From positions 3,036,001-3,100,000 of the forward strand of contig NZ_CP075191.1 of the NCBI RefSeq assembly GCF_020510625.1: a stretch of 64,000 bases of DNA, read 5' to 3'. The translations under genes were made by a program, and so were the position numbers. Origin of the DNA: Ferribacterium limneticum (GTDB taxonomy: Bacteria; Pseudomonadota; Gammaproteobacteria; Burkholderiales; Rhodocyclaceae). Positions 53,335-63,897 of this stretch are shown here, one piece after another; within the stretch, counting starts at the first letter, position 1, and every line of letters starts with the position of its first letter. The notes under the pieces are model-generated. The model saw only the letters and a list, made by a program, of their open reading frames with translations. It was not told the DNA's origin and did no database searches.

Positions 53335-56300
53335 TTACCCGCCTATTCGGCCGAGTATCGTACGTGCCTGCTCAACCAGATCAACCGAGCCTTCGCCAAC
53401 CACTTCCTGCAGAAGCTCGCGCGCCCCTTCGAGATCGCCCATTTCTTCATAGGCCTTGGCCAGATCAAGCTTGGTATTAACCTCTTCCCACTGAGCATCG
53501 CGCGGAGCCACATCATCAGCCGGCGCCTCCTCAGCGGCTGCCGTTTCAACTGGCACCGCGGCCGGCTCGGCGGACAAATCCAGGTTGATCGAACCGATAT
53601 CGAAATCAGGCGGGACCATCGGCTCCCCAAGGAACATGGAATCGGTCAACTTGACATCGAACTCAAGCGAGTCGGCATCGACAAGACCTGGATTGACCAC
53701 CGTGCTGGACAGCGCAGGATTATCGTTTTCACTGCCAAAATTCAGAATATCGGCACTAACCAGGGTATCGGTTCCGGCCAGCGGATTGACGATTGTCTGG
53801 GACATCAGCGTATCGGTATCCACCACCCCGCCACCGATTGCAGGTGCCTCAGCTGACGGCTCTTCGTTCGTCGTGATACCCGGCTCACCATCGGCACCAA
53901 CCCAGGTGCCCAATCCAACGTCGAGATCTTCATTGTCGGTAGCCGACGGCATGACCAGCGTCCCCTCCGGAGAAAAGTCCGGTGAAGAAACTGCTGGCGG
54001 CTCGACAACATCAAAGCCAAAATCAACGTCAGCTTCGAGATTGTCGAATGCCCCTTGCTGATCAACCACTGTCGCAACAATCTCGGGTACAGGCTCTTCA
54101 CTGCCGAGGTCGAAATCCAGTGCATTGGAATCAGTGCCAATTACCGCATCGAGATTCAGCGCTTCATCGGCCGGCGCTTCAGCCGCAGCCTTGATCGCCG
54201 GAGCAACAGTCTGTTCGCCCAGATCGAAATCGAGCGTCATGGCATTAGAACCCAAGGAGATGTCAGCAACCGCAGGAACTTCTGCGACGGGCTCGCTTGG
54301 GATATCTGTCGCTTTCGGCAAGACCATCGTGTCCCGCTCGAAATCATCAGGCAAGCCGATCTCCGGCAAAGCTTCTGGCTCTTCAGGAATCAGAGGCAAC
54401 TCTTCCGGCATCGCCTCCGACAGACCGAGTGCCGCGACCGGGGCAACAACCATCGTTGCATCACCAGCCTCCGACTTACGCGAATTGGAGTACAAGGGAT
54501 TATTTGGATCAAGCCCCATCCCCAAAGCAGCAACCTTTTCCCAGTCCGGCCCGATACCAGCCGTCTGCGCATACAACTCGCTGGCCAGCGTTTCGAACTG
54601 CTTCAGACTGCGCCGGTTGGCATAGATTTCAAGCAGTTTGGCGTGAATCGCTGTCCGCTGCGGATCCTTCTGAAGCGCTTCAAGGAGAATTTCCTCAGCC
54701 TGGGTATCGCGGCCATACGCCATATAGACATCAGCTTCGGCTACCGGATCAACTTCATCGGTATCAATGGTCCCCGGCCCGGTCTGGCTGAATTCACCAG
54801 TTTGCGGCGGCGTATTACCTGTATCGACACTCTGCCCACCGGTCATGCGGAAGACTGAGTTGGGACCGAGGCTGGATGGCATCGGCGCGGCTGTTGTTTC
54901 AAGCGCAGAACTTTGGGTGCGGCGCCGCTTGAGCAGGAAATAGCCCGCCAGTAGCGCCAGAATGCCCCCGCCACCAAGCAGAGGAAGCGGATCATCAAGC
55001 AACGATTCCTCCTCGACAGCCGGTGCGGGCACTGGAGCCGGCGGCGGGGTTACCGCTTTCGGTTTTTCTTCGACCTTCGGTGGCTCAACGGGTTTGACCT
55101 CTGCGGGCTTGGCCGGCTCGACAGGCTTGGTCTCCTCGACCACCTTCGGCGGCTCAACCGGCTTCGGTGCCTCCTCGACTTTAGGCGCTGCTTTGGCTGC
55201 CTCGACGGGCTTCGGCGGCTCGACCGGTTTTACCACTTCAGGCGCCTTCGGCTCCTCTTTTTTGACCGGCTGCTGGAGTTCGGCCAGCTTCTGGTTCTTC
55301 ATTTCCAGAAGCTTCTGCAACTCATTGACGTTCTTTTCGAGGACCGCCATCCGATCCTGCGCTTCCTTGAGGGCTTTGTCCTTGGCAACCTGGTCGGCAG
55401 CTTCAGCAGCCTTCGCTGCCGCCGCCCCCTTGGCTGCCGCATCGGTGCGCGCCACCTTGACCTGATCCTTGGACTGCTCGGCAGGGGCAGTCTTTTCTTC
55501 TACCTTGGCAGTGATCTTGCCGGAGCTGGCCTGGGCACCAGCACTTTCATCCTTGGCTGGCGTCTTGGCGGTGGATGCTGCCAACTTCTGGCGATAGGCA
55601 TTCCAGTCAGCCGCCTGAGCGACATAAATCTTCTTGGCTTCAGCCGGAGAAACCGCCTCAACCGCAGATTTTTCCGGAATATTCAAAATGGCGCCTGACT
55701 TCAGGCGATTGACGTTCTGTCCGATAAAGGCATCCGGATTGCTCTGGAACAAGCCAATCAGCATCTGCTCGAGTGACACACCGTCGTATTTTGATTCGTC
55801 GGCAATCTTGCGCAGCGTTTCACCCTGTCGAACAACCCGGGTTCCGTTGTTTTCCGTGGCTGTCTTCGGCTCGGCCGCCACCTTTGGCGCAGGTGCCGGA
55901 CGCGCCGCCGCCCTGACGGGTGCCGGCCTGTCATCGGCCGCACCGCCACCGCGCACCGTTTCGACAATCCGCGCCTCCGCAACCGGGCGTGACGCCTGAG
56001 TGGCGGCTATTTCCGGAGGATCAAGCAGGAAGGTATATTCCCGGACAAGGCGACCGGCCGGCCAGTTCAACTCGACAAGAAAATCGAGGAAAGGCTCGTT
56101 GATCGGTTTGGCCGATGACACCTTGACCACGGATTGTCCGTTGGCACGTTTTTCAACCGCAAAACGCAGATCAAGGAGGACAGTGGCGAAATCTACCCCA
56201 GCCTGCTTGAAAGCATCCTGCGGCGCAAGACGAGCGGTCATCCCGGCCAACTCATCCTTGGTGGCCCCGATATCGAGCTCAGCCCGCAGGGGCTGCCCCA

Positions 56301-56427
56301 ACGCCGATAGCACGGTCAATTTGCCTAGCCCAGCGGCCTCGGCAAACCATGGGGCAAGCGACATGCATGATGCGACGGCAAGGGCTGCCGCACGCTTTTT
56401 GAACTTGGTGTGATTAGTTTCGTTCAC
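53335..56427 (-). CDS. fimV: FimV-like peptidoglycan-binding polarity protein
   Basis: 1030 aa. A signal peptide ends WFAEA/AGLGKL. The N-terminal FimV domain has GKLTVLSALGQPLRAELDIG. A LysM domain follows at about 200-255 (VRQGETLRKIADESKYDG). Next come a coiled coil near 345-385, a Pro/Lys/Val/Glu repeat tract (PVEPPKPVEAAK-like, about 390-470), one TM helix near 480-500, and an acidic cytoplasmic region of about 500 residues. The end is the TPR-like FimV C-terminal domain (DLAKAYEEMGDLEGARELLQ). It starts at GTG. Relatives organise the cell pole and control type IV pilus function, which is relevant to the MSHA locus nearby. Confidence 0.93.
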   Translation of the reverse strand: MNETNHTKFKKRAAALAVASCMSLAPWFAEAAGLGKLTVLSALGQPLRAELDIGATKDELAGMTARLAPQDAFKQAGVDFATVLLDLRFAVEKRANGQSVVKVSSAKPINEPFLDFLVELNWPAGRLVREYTFLLDPPEIAATQASRPVAEARIVETVRGGGAADDRPAPVRAAARPAPAPKVAAEPKTATENNGTRVVRQGETLRKIADESKYDGVSLEQMLIGLFQSNPDAFIGQNVNRLKSGAILNIPEKSAVEAVSPAEAKKIYVAQAADWNAYRQKLAASTAKTPAKDESAGAQASSGKITAKVEEKTAPAEQSKDQVKVARTDAAAKGAAAAKAAEAADQVAKDKALKEAQDRMAVLEKNVNELQKLLEMKNQKLAELQQPVKKEEPKAPEVVKPVEPPKPVEAAKAAPKVEEAPKPVEPPKVVEETKPVEPAKPAEVKPVEPPKVEEKPKAVTPPPAPVPAPAVEEESLLDDPLPLLGGGGILALLAGYFLLKRRRTQSSALETTAAPMPSSLGPNSVFRMTGGQSVDTGNTPPQTGEFSQTGPGTIDTDEVDPVAEADVYMAYGRDTQAEEILLEALQKDPQRTAIHAKLLEIYANRRSLKQFETLASELYAQTAGIGPDWEKVAALGMGLDPNNPLYSNSRKSEAGDATMVVAPVAALGLSEAMPEELPLIPEEPEALPEIGLPDDFERDTMVLPKATDIPSEPVAEVPAVADISLGSNAMTLDFDLGEQTVAPAIKAAAEAPADEALNLDAVIGTDSNALDFDLGSEEPVPEIVATVVDQQGAFDNLEADVDFGFDVVEPPAVSSPDFSPEGTLVMPSATDNEDLDVGLGTWVGADGEPGITTNEEPSAEAPAIGGGVVDTDTLMSQTIVNPLAGTDTLVSADILNFGSENDNPALSSTVVNPGLVDADSLEFDVKLTDSMFLGEPMVPPDFDIGSINLDLSAEPAAVPVETAAAEEAPADDVAPRDAQWEEVNTKLDLAKAYEEMGDLEGARELLQEVVGEGSVDLVEQARTILGRIGG

Positions 56428-56537
56428 AGCGAAACCCTGAGTGTGGAATTTGGGACTTTCAAATTAACATCATGTATTTAGCAATGCAAGCTAAACCGAC
56501 TTCTAATCAGTTGCCTTTTTGCATATTCCCAACAAAT

Positions 56538-56568
56538 AAAAAACCGGGGTCGAAGCCCCGGTTTTTTT
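56538..56568 (-). terminator. Intrinsic terminator after asd
   Basis: Stem AACCGGGG/CCCCGGTT, extended by A/T pairs, with loop TCGAAG (+ strand) is flanked by A on the left and T on the right. On the - strand it ends in a U-rich run and stops the leu-asd transcript before fimV. The rest of the 156-base gap shows no gene. Confidence 0.9.
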
Positions 56569-56583
56569 GCCCAGAAAGAGCAA

Positions 56584-57717
56584 TCAGGCGTCGAGCAGGA
56601 TGCGCAGCATGCGACGCAGCGGCTCGGCAGCGCCCCACAGCAGTTGGTCACCGCAGGTAAAGGCGGCCAGGTATTCCGGACCCATCGCCATCTTGTGCAG
56701 ACGGCCGACCGGTACGGTCAGCGTGCCGGTCACGGCAGCAGGCGTTAGTTCGCGCTCGGAGATTTCGCGATCGTTCGGCACCACCTTGGCCCACGGATTG
56801 GCCTTGGCCAGCATGTCGCTGATTTCGTCCAGCGGCACATCCTTCTTCAGCTTGATGGTCAGCGCCTGGCTATGACAACGCATGGCTCCGATACGCACAC
56901 ACAGGCCGTCGATCGGAATCGAACCCGGCGAACGGAAAGCCGGACGACCGAGAATCTTGTTGCATTCAGCGCCGCCCTTCCACTCTTCCTTGGACTGCCC
57001 ACCATCAACCGGCACATCGATCCACGGAATCAGGGAACCAGCCAGCGGGGTATTGCGGAAGTTCTTCTTCGGGAAGGCATCCGAACGAATGGTTTCGGCC
57101 ACCTTGCGATCGATATCGAGAATGGCCGAAGCCGGATCAGCCAGCAGATCGGCCACTGATGAATGGATAGCCCCCATCTGGGAGATCAGTTCACGCATGT
57201 TCTGCGCGCCAGCACCGGAAGCGGCCTGATAGGTCATGGACGTCGCCCATTCGATCAGGTCATTCTGGAACAGGCCGCCGAGGCCCATCAGCATCAGGGA
57301 AACCGTGCAGTTGCCGCCGATCCAGTTCTTGCCGCCCTTGGCCAGCGAGTCCTTGATCACGTTCATGTTGACCGGGTCGAGCACGATCACGGCGTCATCG
57401 GCCATGCGCAGCGCCGAGGCGGCATCAATCCAGTGACCGTTCCAGCCGGCAGCACGCAGCTTCGGGAAGACTTCCTTGGTGTAATCACCGCCTTGGCAGG
57501 TGATGATGATTTCGCAAGCTTTCAGGGCGTCGATCGAAGATGCATCCTGCAACGGCAGGGAAGCTTCCTTGCCGCCGAATACCGGCGCCTTGCCACCAGC
57601 GGCAGAGGTCGAAAAATACACCGGATCGATGTGGGCGAAGTCGCCCTCTTCCACCATGCGCTGCATGAGGACCGAACCAACCATACCGCGCCAACCAACC
57701 AGACCAACCTTCTTCAT
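56584..57717 (-). CDS. asd: Aspartate-semialdehyde dehydrogenase
   Basis: 377 aa enzyme that reduces aspartyl phosphate to the semialdehyde for Lys, Thr, Met and diaminopimelate synthesis. NADP fold [21 protein letters not shown] is shown here by its core GWRGMVGS. The active-site Cys is in [11 protein letters not shown], and the catalytic His region is [13 protein letters not shown]. Length fits the gammaproteobacterial-type class. It is the last gene of leuC-lipoprotein-leuD-leuB-asd and ends just before a strong terminator. Confidence 0.98.
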   Translation of the reverse strand: MKKVGLVGWRGMVGSVLMQRMVEEGDFAHIDPVYFSTSAAGGKAPVFGGKEASLPLQDASSIDALKACEIIITCQGGDYTKEVFPKLRAAGWNGHWIDAASALRMADDAVIVLDPVNMNVIKDSLAKGGKNWIGGNCTVSLMLMGLGGLFQNDLIEWATSMTYQAASGAGAQNMRELISQMGAIHSSVADLLADPASAILDIDRKVAETIRSDAFPKKNFRNTPLAGSLIPWIDVPVDGGQSKEEWKGGAECNKILGRPAFRSPGSIPIDGLCVRIGAMRCHSQALTIKLKKDVPLDEISDMLAKANPWAKVVPNDREISERELTPAAVTGTLTVPVGRLHKMAMGPEYLAAFTCGDQLLWGAAEPLRRMLRILLDA

Positions 57718-57750
57718 GACATCACTCTCCGTGAAAAATCTGTGCTCTTT

Positions 57751-58803
57751 TTACAGCGCCGCCAGCACGGCGTCGCCCATTTCCCTGGTACCGACCTTGT
57801 TCGTGCCACGCTCGTAGATATCACCCGTACGATAACCCTGCGCCAAAACCTTTTTGACTGCGTTTTCGACACGAAGTGCCTGCTCTTCGAGACCAAACGT
57901 ATAGCGCAACATCATGGCGGCCGACAGGATCGTCGCCAGCGGATTGGCGATGCCCTGACCAGCGATATCCGGCGCCGAACCGTGCGACGGTTCGTAAAGC
58001 CCCTTGTTCTTGTCATCCAGCGAAGCCGACGGCAGCATGCCGATCGAACCAGTCAGCATCGAGGCTTCATCGGACAGGATGTCGCCGAACATGTTGCCGG
58101 TGACCATCACGTCAAACTGCTTCGGCGCCTTGACCAGTTGCATGGCGGCGTTGTCGACCAGCATGTGGCTGAGTTCAACGTCCGGGTAATCGTGAGCAAT
58201 TTCGATCATCACGTCACGCCAAAGCTGAGTGCATTCCAACACATTCATCTTGTCGACCGAGCACAGCTTCTTGCCGCGCTTCTGAGCTGCCTGGAAGGCG
58301 ACATGGCCAATCCGGCGGATTTCCGACTCGCTATAGACCATGGTGTTGAAGCCGACGCGTTCGCCGTTTTCCTCACGCACGCCGCGCGGCTGGCCGAAGT
58401 AAATATCGCCAGTCAGTTCTCGGATGATCAGGATGTCCAGCCCGGCAACGACTTCCGGCTTCAGCGTCGAGGCGTTCGCCAGTTCCGGGTAAAGAATGGC
58501 CGGACGCAGGTTGGCGAACAGGTTCAGGTCCTTGCGGATGCCCAGCAGACCACGCTCCGGGCGCTGCTCGCGCGGCAGCGTATCCCATTTCGGGCCACCA
58601 ACGGCACCGAGCAGCACTGCGTCAGCGGCGCGGGCCAGCTTTTGCGTCGCTTCAGGGTAAGGCGTACCGGTCGCATCAACCGCACCACCGCCCAGCAAAG
58701 CCTCTTCCATCTCGAACTTCAGATCGAGAGAATTCAGCACACGCACCGCCTGGGCGGTAATTTCAGGACCGATGCCGTCACCCGGCAGAACACAAATCTT
58801 CAT
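57751..58803 (-). CDS. leuB: 3-Isopropylmalate dehydrogenase
   Basis: 350 aa. N-terminal [20 protein letters not shown], substrate residues in [14 protein letters not shown], metal/NAD region [29 protein letters not shown] (core [10 protein letters not shown]), and [13 protein letters not shown] are typical. It oxidises and decarboxylates 3-isopropylmalate in Leu synthesis. It is 12 bases after leuD and 33 bases before asd. Confidence 0.98.
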   Translation of the reverse strand: MKICVLPGDGIGPEITAQAVRVLNSLDLKFEMEEALLGGGAVDATGTPYPEATQKLARAADAVLLGAVGGPKWDTLPREQRPERGLLGIRKDLNLFANLRPAILYPELANASTLKPEVVAGLDILIIRELTGDIYFGQPRGVREENGERVGFNTMVYSESEIRRIGHVAFQAAQKRGKKLCSVDKMNVLECTQLWRDVMIEIAHDYPDVELSHMLVDNAAMQLVKAPKQFDVMVTGNMFGDILSDEASMLTGSIGMLPSASLDDKNKGLYEPSHGSAPDIAGQGIANPLATILSAAMMLRYTFGLEEQALRVENAVKKVLAQGYRTGDIYERGTNKVGTREMGDAVLAAL

Positions 58804-58815
58804 CTTTATTCCTTG

Positions 58816-59454
58816 TCAGGAGAACAGCCAGGGCTGATCAACACGGCGCTTGGCCTCGAATTCACGGATTTTTTCGGCGTGACGCAGGGTCAGGCCAATG
58901 TCGTCCCAGCCATTGAGCAGGCATTCCTTACGGAAAGCGTCAATCTGGAACGGGATACCATGCCCGTCCGGACGAACCACCGCCTGAGCTGCGAGATCGA
59001 CCACCAGCTTGTAGCCCGGCGTCGCCTCGACCTGCTTGAACAGCGCTTCAATTTCGGTGGCTGGCAGCACGATCGGCAGGATGCCATTCTTGAAACAGTT
59101 GTTGAAAAAGATATCGGCAAAAGACTCGGCGATGATTGCCTTGAAACCGAAATCGAGCAGCGCCCACGGAGCATGCTCGCGCGAACTGCCACAACCGAAA
59201 TTAGCACGCGTCAGCAGCACCTCGGCGCCCTGATAACGCGGCTGGTTGAGCACGAAATTCGGGTTCTTCGGCCGGCCGGAATTATCCTGTCCGGGTTGAC
59301 CGACATCCATGTAGCGCCATTCATCGAAAGCATTCGGGCCAAAGCCTGAACGCTTGATCGACTTCAGGAACTGCTTCGGAATGATTGCATCGGTATCGAC
59401 GTTACTACGGTCGAGCGGAGCAACCAGACCTTCCAGACGCACAAACTTTTCCAT
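58816..59454 (-). CDS. leuD: 3-Isopropylmalate dehydratase small subunit
   Basis: 212 aa aconitase swivel-domain subunit that works with LeuC. Signatures: [35 protein letters not shown], and [17 protein letters not shown]. Its start overlaps the stop of the small lipoprotein gene by one base (TAATG), so its translation is coupled to that gene rather than directly to leuC. Confidence 0.98.
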   Translation of the reverse strand: MEKFVRLEGLVAPLDRSNVDTDAIIPKQFLKSIKRSGFGPNAFDEWRYMDVGQPGQDNSGRPKNPNFVLNQPRYQGAEVLLTRANFGCGSSREHAPWALLDFGFKAIIAESFADIFFNNCFKNGILPIVLPATEIEALFKQVEATPGYKLVVDLAAQAVVRPDGHGIPFQIDAFRKECLLNGWDDIGLTLRHAEKIREFEAKRRVDQPWLFS

Positions 59455-59669
59455 TAATTCACCACCTTCTGCACGGCCTCGCCACCCTTCTTCAGGGTCT
59501 CGCCGACCACTTCGCCAGTCTTGTTCAACGCACCGCCTACCGCCTCTCCACCTTTCTGGAGAGCCTCACCGGTCTTCTCGGCACCGATCGCCACGTCTTT
59601 CTTGACGCCTTGCGCGGTGTTGCACCCGGCAAAGACCAGAGCCAGCAGCAAAATTGAAATCGAACGCAT
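59454..59669 (-). CDS. Entericidin-like small lipoprotein within the leu operon
   Basis: 71 aa. The signal peptide ends in a lipobox: [16 protein letters not shown], lipidated Cys16. The mature part begins [14 protein letters not shown], the entericidin EcnA/B pattern, followed by near-repeats [17 protein letters not shown] and [20 protein letters not shown] that would form an amphipathic helix. ATG codons at 59669 and 59675 are both possible; 59669 gives the standard lipoprotein start with GGTGA upstream. It begins 12 bases after leuC and overlaps leuD by one base. Such a gene between leuC and leuD occurs in other betaproteobacteria; why is not known. Confidence 0.85.
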   Translation of the reverse strand: MRSISILLLALVFAGCNTAQGVKKDVAIGAEKTGEALQKGGEAVGGALNKTGEVVGETLKKGGEAVQKVVN

Positions 59670-59681
59670 GACCATCACCGA

Positions 59682-61088
59682 TTACAGGACGTCCCGGACA
59701 TCCGCAAAACGACCGGCAATCGCCGCCGCCGCCGCCATCGCCGGGCTGACCAGATGAGTACGACCACCCGGGCCCTGACGGCCCTCGAAGTTCCGGTTGG
59801 AGGTCGAGGCACAACGTTCGCCCGGCTCCAGACGGTCGGCATTCATCGCCAGACACATCGAGCAACCCGGCTCACGCCATTCGAAACCGGCCGCCACGAA
59901 GACCTTGTCCAGACCCTCTGCCTCGGCCTGGCGCTTGACCAGACCGGAACCTGGCACAGCCAGTGCCAGCTTGATGTTGGCGGCGACATGACGTCCCTTG
60001 AGTACCGATGCGGCTTCACGCAGATCTTCAATGCGGGAATTGGTACAGGAGCCAATGAAAATCTTGTCGACAGCAATCTGATTGATTGGCGTATTGGGAT
60101 TCAAGCCCATGTACTGCAGCGCCCGCTCCATCCCCTCGCGCTTGACCGAATCAACTTCCTTGGCCGGATCGGGCACCACGGCATCCACCGAAACAACCAT
60201 CTCAGGTGAAGTACCCCAGGTCACCTGCGGGCGAATGTCTTCGGCCTTCAGCGTGACAACGCGGTCGAACTGGGCGCCGGGATCGGAATGCAGGGTGCGC
60301 CAGTAGGCGACGGCACGGTCCCAGCTCTCGCCGACCGGCGAGAAAGGACGTCCCTTGAGGTAATTAATCGTCGTGTCGTCGACCGCCACAAAGCCCAGAC
60401 GTGCACCGCCTTCGATGGCCATGTTGCACAAGGTCATGCGACCTTCCATGCTCAGGCCACGGATGGCGCTACCGCCGAATTCGATGGCGTAGCCCGTGCC
60501 ACCGGCCGTGCCGATGGTGCCGATAATGGCCAGCGCCACATCCTTGGCGGTCACGCCCTTGCCGAGCTTGCCTTCGACAGCGACCAGCATGGTCTTGGAG
60601 CGCTTCTGCAGCAGGCACTGGGTGGCCAGCACATGCTCGACCTCGGAAGTGCCGATACCATGCGCCATGCAGGCAAACGCACCATGCGTCGACGTATGTG
60701 AGTCGCCGCAAACGACCGTCATGCCGGGCAAGGTGGCACCGTTTTCCGGGCCGACGACATGGAGGATGCCCATGCGCGGATCCTTGAACGGGAAATAGGC
60801 CAAGGCACCGACCTCGCGGATGTTGGCATCCAGCGTTTCCACCTGTTGACGGGAAATCGGATCCTTGATGCCTTCGTCCCAATGATCGGTCGGCGTATTG
60901 TGATCCGGCGTCGAGACAATGGAGGAAACGCGCCACGGCTTGCGGCCAGCCAGCTTCAGGCCTTCGAAAGCCTGCGGGCTGGTCACTTCGTGGATGAGGT
61001 GACGATCGATGTAGAGAAGCGCCGTGCCATCAGCTTCCTGATGCACAACGTGGTTCTCCCAGAGCTTGTCGTAAAGGGTCTTCGACAT
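59682..61088 (-). CDS. leuC: 3-Isopropylmalate dehydratase large subunit
   Basis: 468 aa aconitase-family subunit that isomerises isopropylmalate. Fe-S ligands are seen in [12 protein letters not shown] and GCSMCLAMN. It starts [20 protein letters not shown], and the [17 protein letters not shown] and [13 protein letters not shown] blocks are normal. Only 30 bases separate it from the MFS transporter gene upstream, and no good ribosome site or Leu attenuator is visible there; promoter location is unclear. Confidence 0.98.
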   Translation of the reverse strand: MSKTLYDKLWENHVVHQEADGTALLYIDRHLIHEVTSPQAFEGLKLAGRKPWRVSSIVSTPDHNTPTDHWDEGIKDPISRQQVETLDANIREVGALAYFPFKDPRMGILHVVGPENGATLPGMTVVCGDSHTSTHGAFACMAHGIGTSEVEHVLATQCLLQKRSKTMLVAVEGKLGKGVTAKDVALAIIGTIGTAGGTGYAIEFGGSAIRGLSMEGRMTLCNMAIEGGARLGFVAVDDTTINYLKGRPFSPVGESWDRAVAYWRTLHSDPGAQFDRVVTLKAEDIRPQVTWGTSPEMVVSVDAVVPDPAKEVDSVKREGMERALQYMGLNPNTPINQIAVDKIFIGSCTNSRIEDLREAASVLKGRHVAANIKLALAVPGSGLVKRQAEAEGLDKVFVAAGFEWREPGCSMCLAMNADRLEPGERCASTSNRNFEGRQGPGGRTHLVSPAMAAAAAIAGRFADVRDVL

Positions 61089-61118
61089 GGAACTTTTAGT
61101 GAGCCGTAAAGCATTGAA

Positions 61119-62306
61119 TTATTGCACAGGATCGCTGGTTTTTTCCCGTTCCGAGGCTTCGAGTACCGCATTGCCGCCAACCCAGCCCCAGATCAAAATC
61201 AAACCAATCAGTGCGAATACCGAGCCAAGCGTAAAAGTCCAGCCCGACCCCAGCCACTCCCAGGTTCGCCCGCTGATCAAGGCACCAAGCAGGCCACCGG
61301 CACCAAAGGACAAGCTGGAATAAAGCGCCTGCCCGCGCCCCTGAGCCTTGCCTGGAAACCATTGATTGACGGCGGCAATCGAGGACGCGTGATAGGCGCC
61401 AAAGGTCAGGCCATGCAGCAACTGGACGAAGACCATGACCGCTGCAGACTCGACGCCCCAGCCCATCAACAAGAACCGTATGACTGCTGCGGCAAAGCAG
61501 GCGAGCAAAATGGTCCGCAATGAAAAATGTTTCGACAGGCGGGCCATGAACATGAAAACAATAATTTCCGCCACCACGCCGAGCGACCAGAGCAAGCCAA
61601 CCTCTGTCTTCGAGTAGCCATGGGCATCGAGGTGGATCGAGTAGAAAACATAGAACGCCCCGTGCGCCGCCGACATGGCAAAACAAGCCGCCATCAGCGC
61701 CACGACCTTGGGCTGTCGGAGAATGTCGCCAATCGGCTGGGCGTCCCGGGCATGCGGGATTGGTGGCGCCTCCGGCAAGGTCAGCGCATAGACCAGGATG
61801 CCAACCAGGATCACCCAGCACACCCAGAGCACAGCAACCGGCGGCGCCACGTCGAGCAAAGCCCCCGTCGCCATGACGGCGGCGATGAAACCGATTGAAC
61901 CCCACAGACGAATGCGACTGTAACGACCGCGTTCTTCACGCAGATGGTCAAAAGTCAGCGTCTCGACCAATGGGAGCGCTGCGCTCCAGAAGAATGCCAA
62001 TACAGCCATCGCAACCAGCATGGCGGGCAATTTGTCGAGCCAGAAAAATGCGGTGAAACCAGCCAGTCCGATGGCACCCGCCAAGCGAATGATCGCCACG
62101 CGCTGACCAAAACGATCAGCCAGCCAGCCCCACAGATTGGGGCCAAACAAGCGCATCAACTGCATCTGCGACATCAGCAGACCGATGTCCCAGGCAGAAA
62201 AACTCAGGGATTGGAGATAGAGCCCAAAGTAGGGCGAGAACGCGCCGATGAAGGCGAAGTAGAAAAAGTAGTAGCCCGAGAGGCGCCAGTAAGGCAAAGC
62301 ATGCAT
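61119..62306 (-). CDS. MFS transporter of the HcaT/LacY-like group
   Basis: 395 aa with 12 TM helices in two halves. The N-terminal YYFFYFAFIGAFSPYFGLYL, loop WGWLADRFGQR, and YSRIRLWGSIGFI in the TM4-5 loop are close in pattern to HcaT/MFS_1-like transporters. Substrates cannot be inferred; HcaT relatives move aromatic acids, nucleosides or sugars. It sits directly upstream of leuC and may share its transcript, which could suggest a role in branched-chain metabolite export, but that is a guess. Confidence 0.82.
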   Translation of the reverse strand: MHALPYWRLSGYYFFYFAFIGAFSPYFGLYLQSLSFSAWDIGLLMSQMQLMRLFGPNLWGWLADRFGQRVAIIRLAGAIGLAGFTAFFWLDKLPAMLVAMAVLAFFWSAALPLVETLTFDHLREERGRYSRIRLWGSIGFIAAVMATGALLDVAPPVAVLWVCWVILVGILVYALTLPEAPPIPHARDAQPIGDILRQPKVVALMAACFAMSAAHGAFYVFYSIHLDAHGYSKTEVGLLWSLGVVAEIIVFMFMARLSKHFSLRTILLACFAAAVIRFLLMGWGVESAAVMVFVQLLHGLTFGAYHASSIAAVNQWFPGKAQGRGQALYSSLSFGAGGLLGALISGRTWEWLGSGWTFTLGSVFALIGLILIWGWVGGNAVLEASEREKTSDPVQ

Positions 62307-62346
62307 CCGGCGATTTTACCGGATGCAGCGTCAGGCAAAGGCGCTA

Positions 62347-62613
62347 TCAGGCCTTGACGGATTGCTGGCCGGCGCGAAAGGCGAGCAGCAGATGGTAGAT
62401 CTCATCCTTCAGTTTGACGCGCTGCTTCTTCATGTCTTCGATGGTGAAGTCAGCAACCGGCATGTCGTGCTCTTCCAGATCCTCGACCTTGCCGGTCAGA
62501 CGGTTATAGGAAGCGAACTGCCGGGCAAAATAGGCGTTGCCGGACTTGAGCGCATCAATCCCGTCCTTGAATTCCGGAAACTCCTGATACAGATCGTGGT
62601 GATCAACTTGCAT
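62347..62613 (-). CDS. DUF465 (YdcH-like) small protein
   Basis: 88 aa. It begins MQVDHHDLYQEFPEFKDGI; EDLEEHDMPVADFTIEDMKKQRVKLKDEIY follows (core: MKKQRVKLKDEIY), the DUF465/YdcH pattern of a helical hairpin. GGAGAG upstream of ATG 62613 supports the start; codons further upstream are the aroC end in another frame. Function is unknown. It lies between the MFS transporter and aroC on the same strand. Confidence 0.85.
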   Translation of the reverse strand: MQVDHHDLYQEFPEFKDGIDALKSGNAYFARQFASYNRLTGKVEDLEEHDMPVADFTIEDMKKQRVKLKDEIYHLLLAFRAGQQSVKA

Positions 62614-62666
62614 ATTTTCTCTCCCTATTGCATTGACCTGCCGCCAACGCGGCAAAAACAGAAATA

Positions 62667-63767
62667 TTACGCGATTTTCCCGGCAATGCGCGGTGTCGCG
62701 CATACCACATCACCGCACTGGGCGCGGTGACGCAAGGCGTGATCCATCAGCACCAGGGCCAGCATGGCTTCGGCAATCGGCGTCGCACGGATGCCGACAC
62801 AGGGGTCGTGGCGACCTTCTGTCGCCACTTCAATAGCCTCACCCTGCCGATTGATCGAGTGCCGCGCCTGAGCAATTGACGAAGTCGGCTTGATCGCCAT
62901 ATTGACGATGATGTCCTGACCCGTTGAAATGCCGCCGAGCACACCGCCGGCATGATTGGTCGCGAAGCCCTGCGGCGTCATTTCGTCGCCGTGCTCGCTG
63001 CCTTTCTGGGCCACTGAATCAAAACCTGCACCGACTTCGACGCCCTTGACGGCATTGATGCCCATCATCGCGTAGGCGATCTCGGCATCGAGCCGGTCGT
63101 ACACCGGCTCACCCCAGCCTGGCGGCACGCCGATGGCGGTCACAGTAATCTTGGCACCCACGGAATCCAGCGACTTGCGCAGGTTGTCCATATAGGTTTC
63201 CAGTTCCGGCACGATGGCGGAATTCGGCGCAAAGAAGGCGTTGTCGTCGATATGCTCAGCCGAAACAAAGGGAATCTCAATCGGACCAAGCGCGCTCATC
63301 CAACCGCGAATCGTCACCCCAAAGCGTTCGTTCAGCCACTTGCGGGCAATCGCCCCGGCCGCCACACGCACTGCCGTCTCGCGGGCCGACGAACGACCGC
63401 CCCCGCGATAGTCACGAAAACCGTACTTCTGCGTATAGGCATAGTCGGCATGACCAGGACGAAAAGTATCGGCAATGTTGCCGTAATCCTTGCTGCGCTG
63501 GTCCTGATTACGGATCAGCAGACCAATCGGCGTGCCCGTCGTCTTGCCCTCAAAGACACCGGAGAGTATCTCGACGGTATCCGGCTCGCGGCGCTGCGTC
63601 ACATGGCGAGACGTGCCGGGCTTACGGCGATCCAGCTCGGCCTGGATATCGGCCTCGCAAAGAGCCAGCCCCGGCGGACAGCCATCAACCACGCAGCCGA
63701 TCGCCGGGCCATGCGACTCACCAAAAGAAGTAACGGTAAATAAAGTGCCAAATGTATTGCCGGACAT
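62667..63767 (-). CDS. aroC: Chorismate synthase
   Basis: 366 aa. FMN-dependent 1,4-elimination of phosphate from EPSP to give chorismate. Signatures: [49 protein letters not shown] and the C-terminal [17 protein letters not shown]. Spacing to the DUF465 gene is 53 bases. It begins about 130 bases before the partial gene at the window end, with a terminator between them, so it has its own promoter, which I could not place. Confidence 0.98.
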   Translation of the reverse strand: MSGNTFGTLFTVTSFGESHGPAIGCVVDGCPPGLALCEADIQAELDRRKPGTSRHVTQRREPDTVEILSGVFEGKTTGTPIGLLIRNQDQRSKDYGNIADTFRPGHADYAYTQKYGFRDYRGGGRSSARETAVRVAAGAIARKWLNERFGVTIRGWMSALGPIEIPFVSAEHIDDNAFFAPNSAIVPELETYMDNLRKSLDSVGAKITVTAIGVPPGWGEPVYDRLDAEIAYAMMGINAVKGVEVGAGFDSVAQKGSEHGDEMTPQGFATNHAGGVLGGISTGQDIIVNMAIKPTSSIAQARHSINRQGEAIEVATEGRHDPCVGIRATPIAEAMLALVLMDHALRHRAQCGDVVCATPRIAGKIA

Positions 63768-63853
63768 GGATGGACAGGATTTTGATCAGGGCATTGAGTT
63801 TATCACGCCGTGAAATTCGGCTGCCTTTTGCCGCCAAACTCCAGCGCACCAAT

Positions 63854-63877
63854 AAAAAAGAGCGGCCAGAGCCGCTC
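63854..63877 (-). terminator. Intrinsic terminator for the gene at the window end
   Basis: Stem GAGCGGC/GCCGCTC with a 4-base loop is followed on the - strand by six T. It lies 20 bases after the stop of the partial gene. Confidence 0.9.
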
Positions 63878-63897
63878 CAGTTCGAACTATCGCCGCA

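Noticed and set aside
57163..59349. A 728-codon open frame antisense to asd, leuB and leuD
   Set aside because: It crosses three well-supported genes on the other strand and has no recognisable domain.
61060..61120. Leucine attenuator before leuC
   Set aside because: The 30-base gap has no Leu-codon leader peptide or terminator-antiterminator pair.
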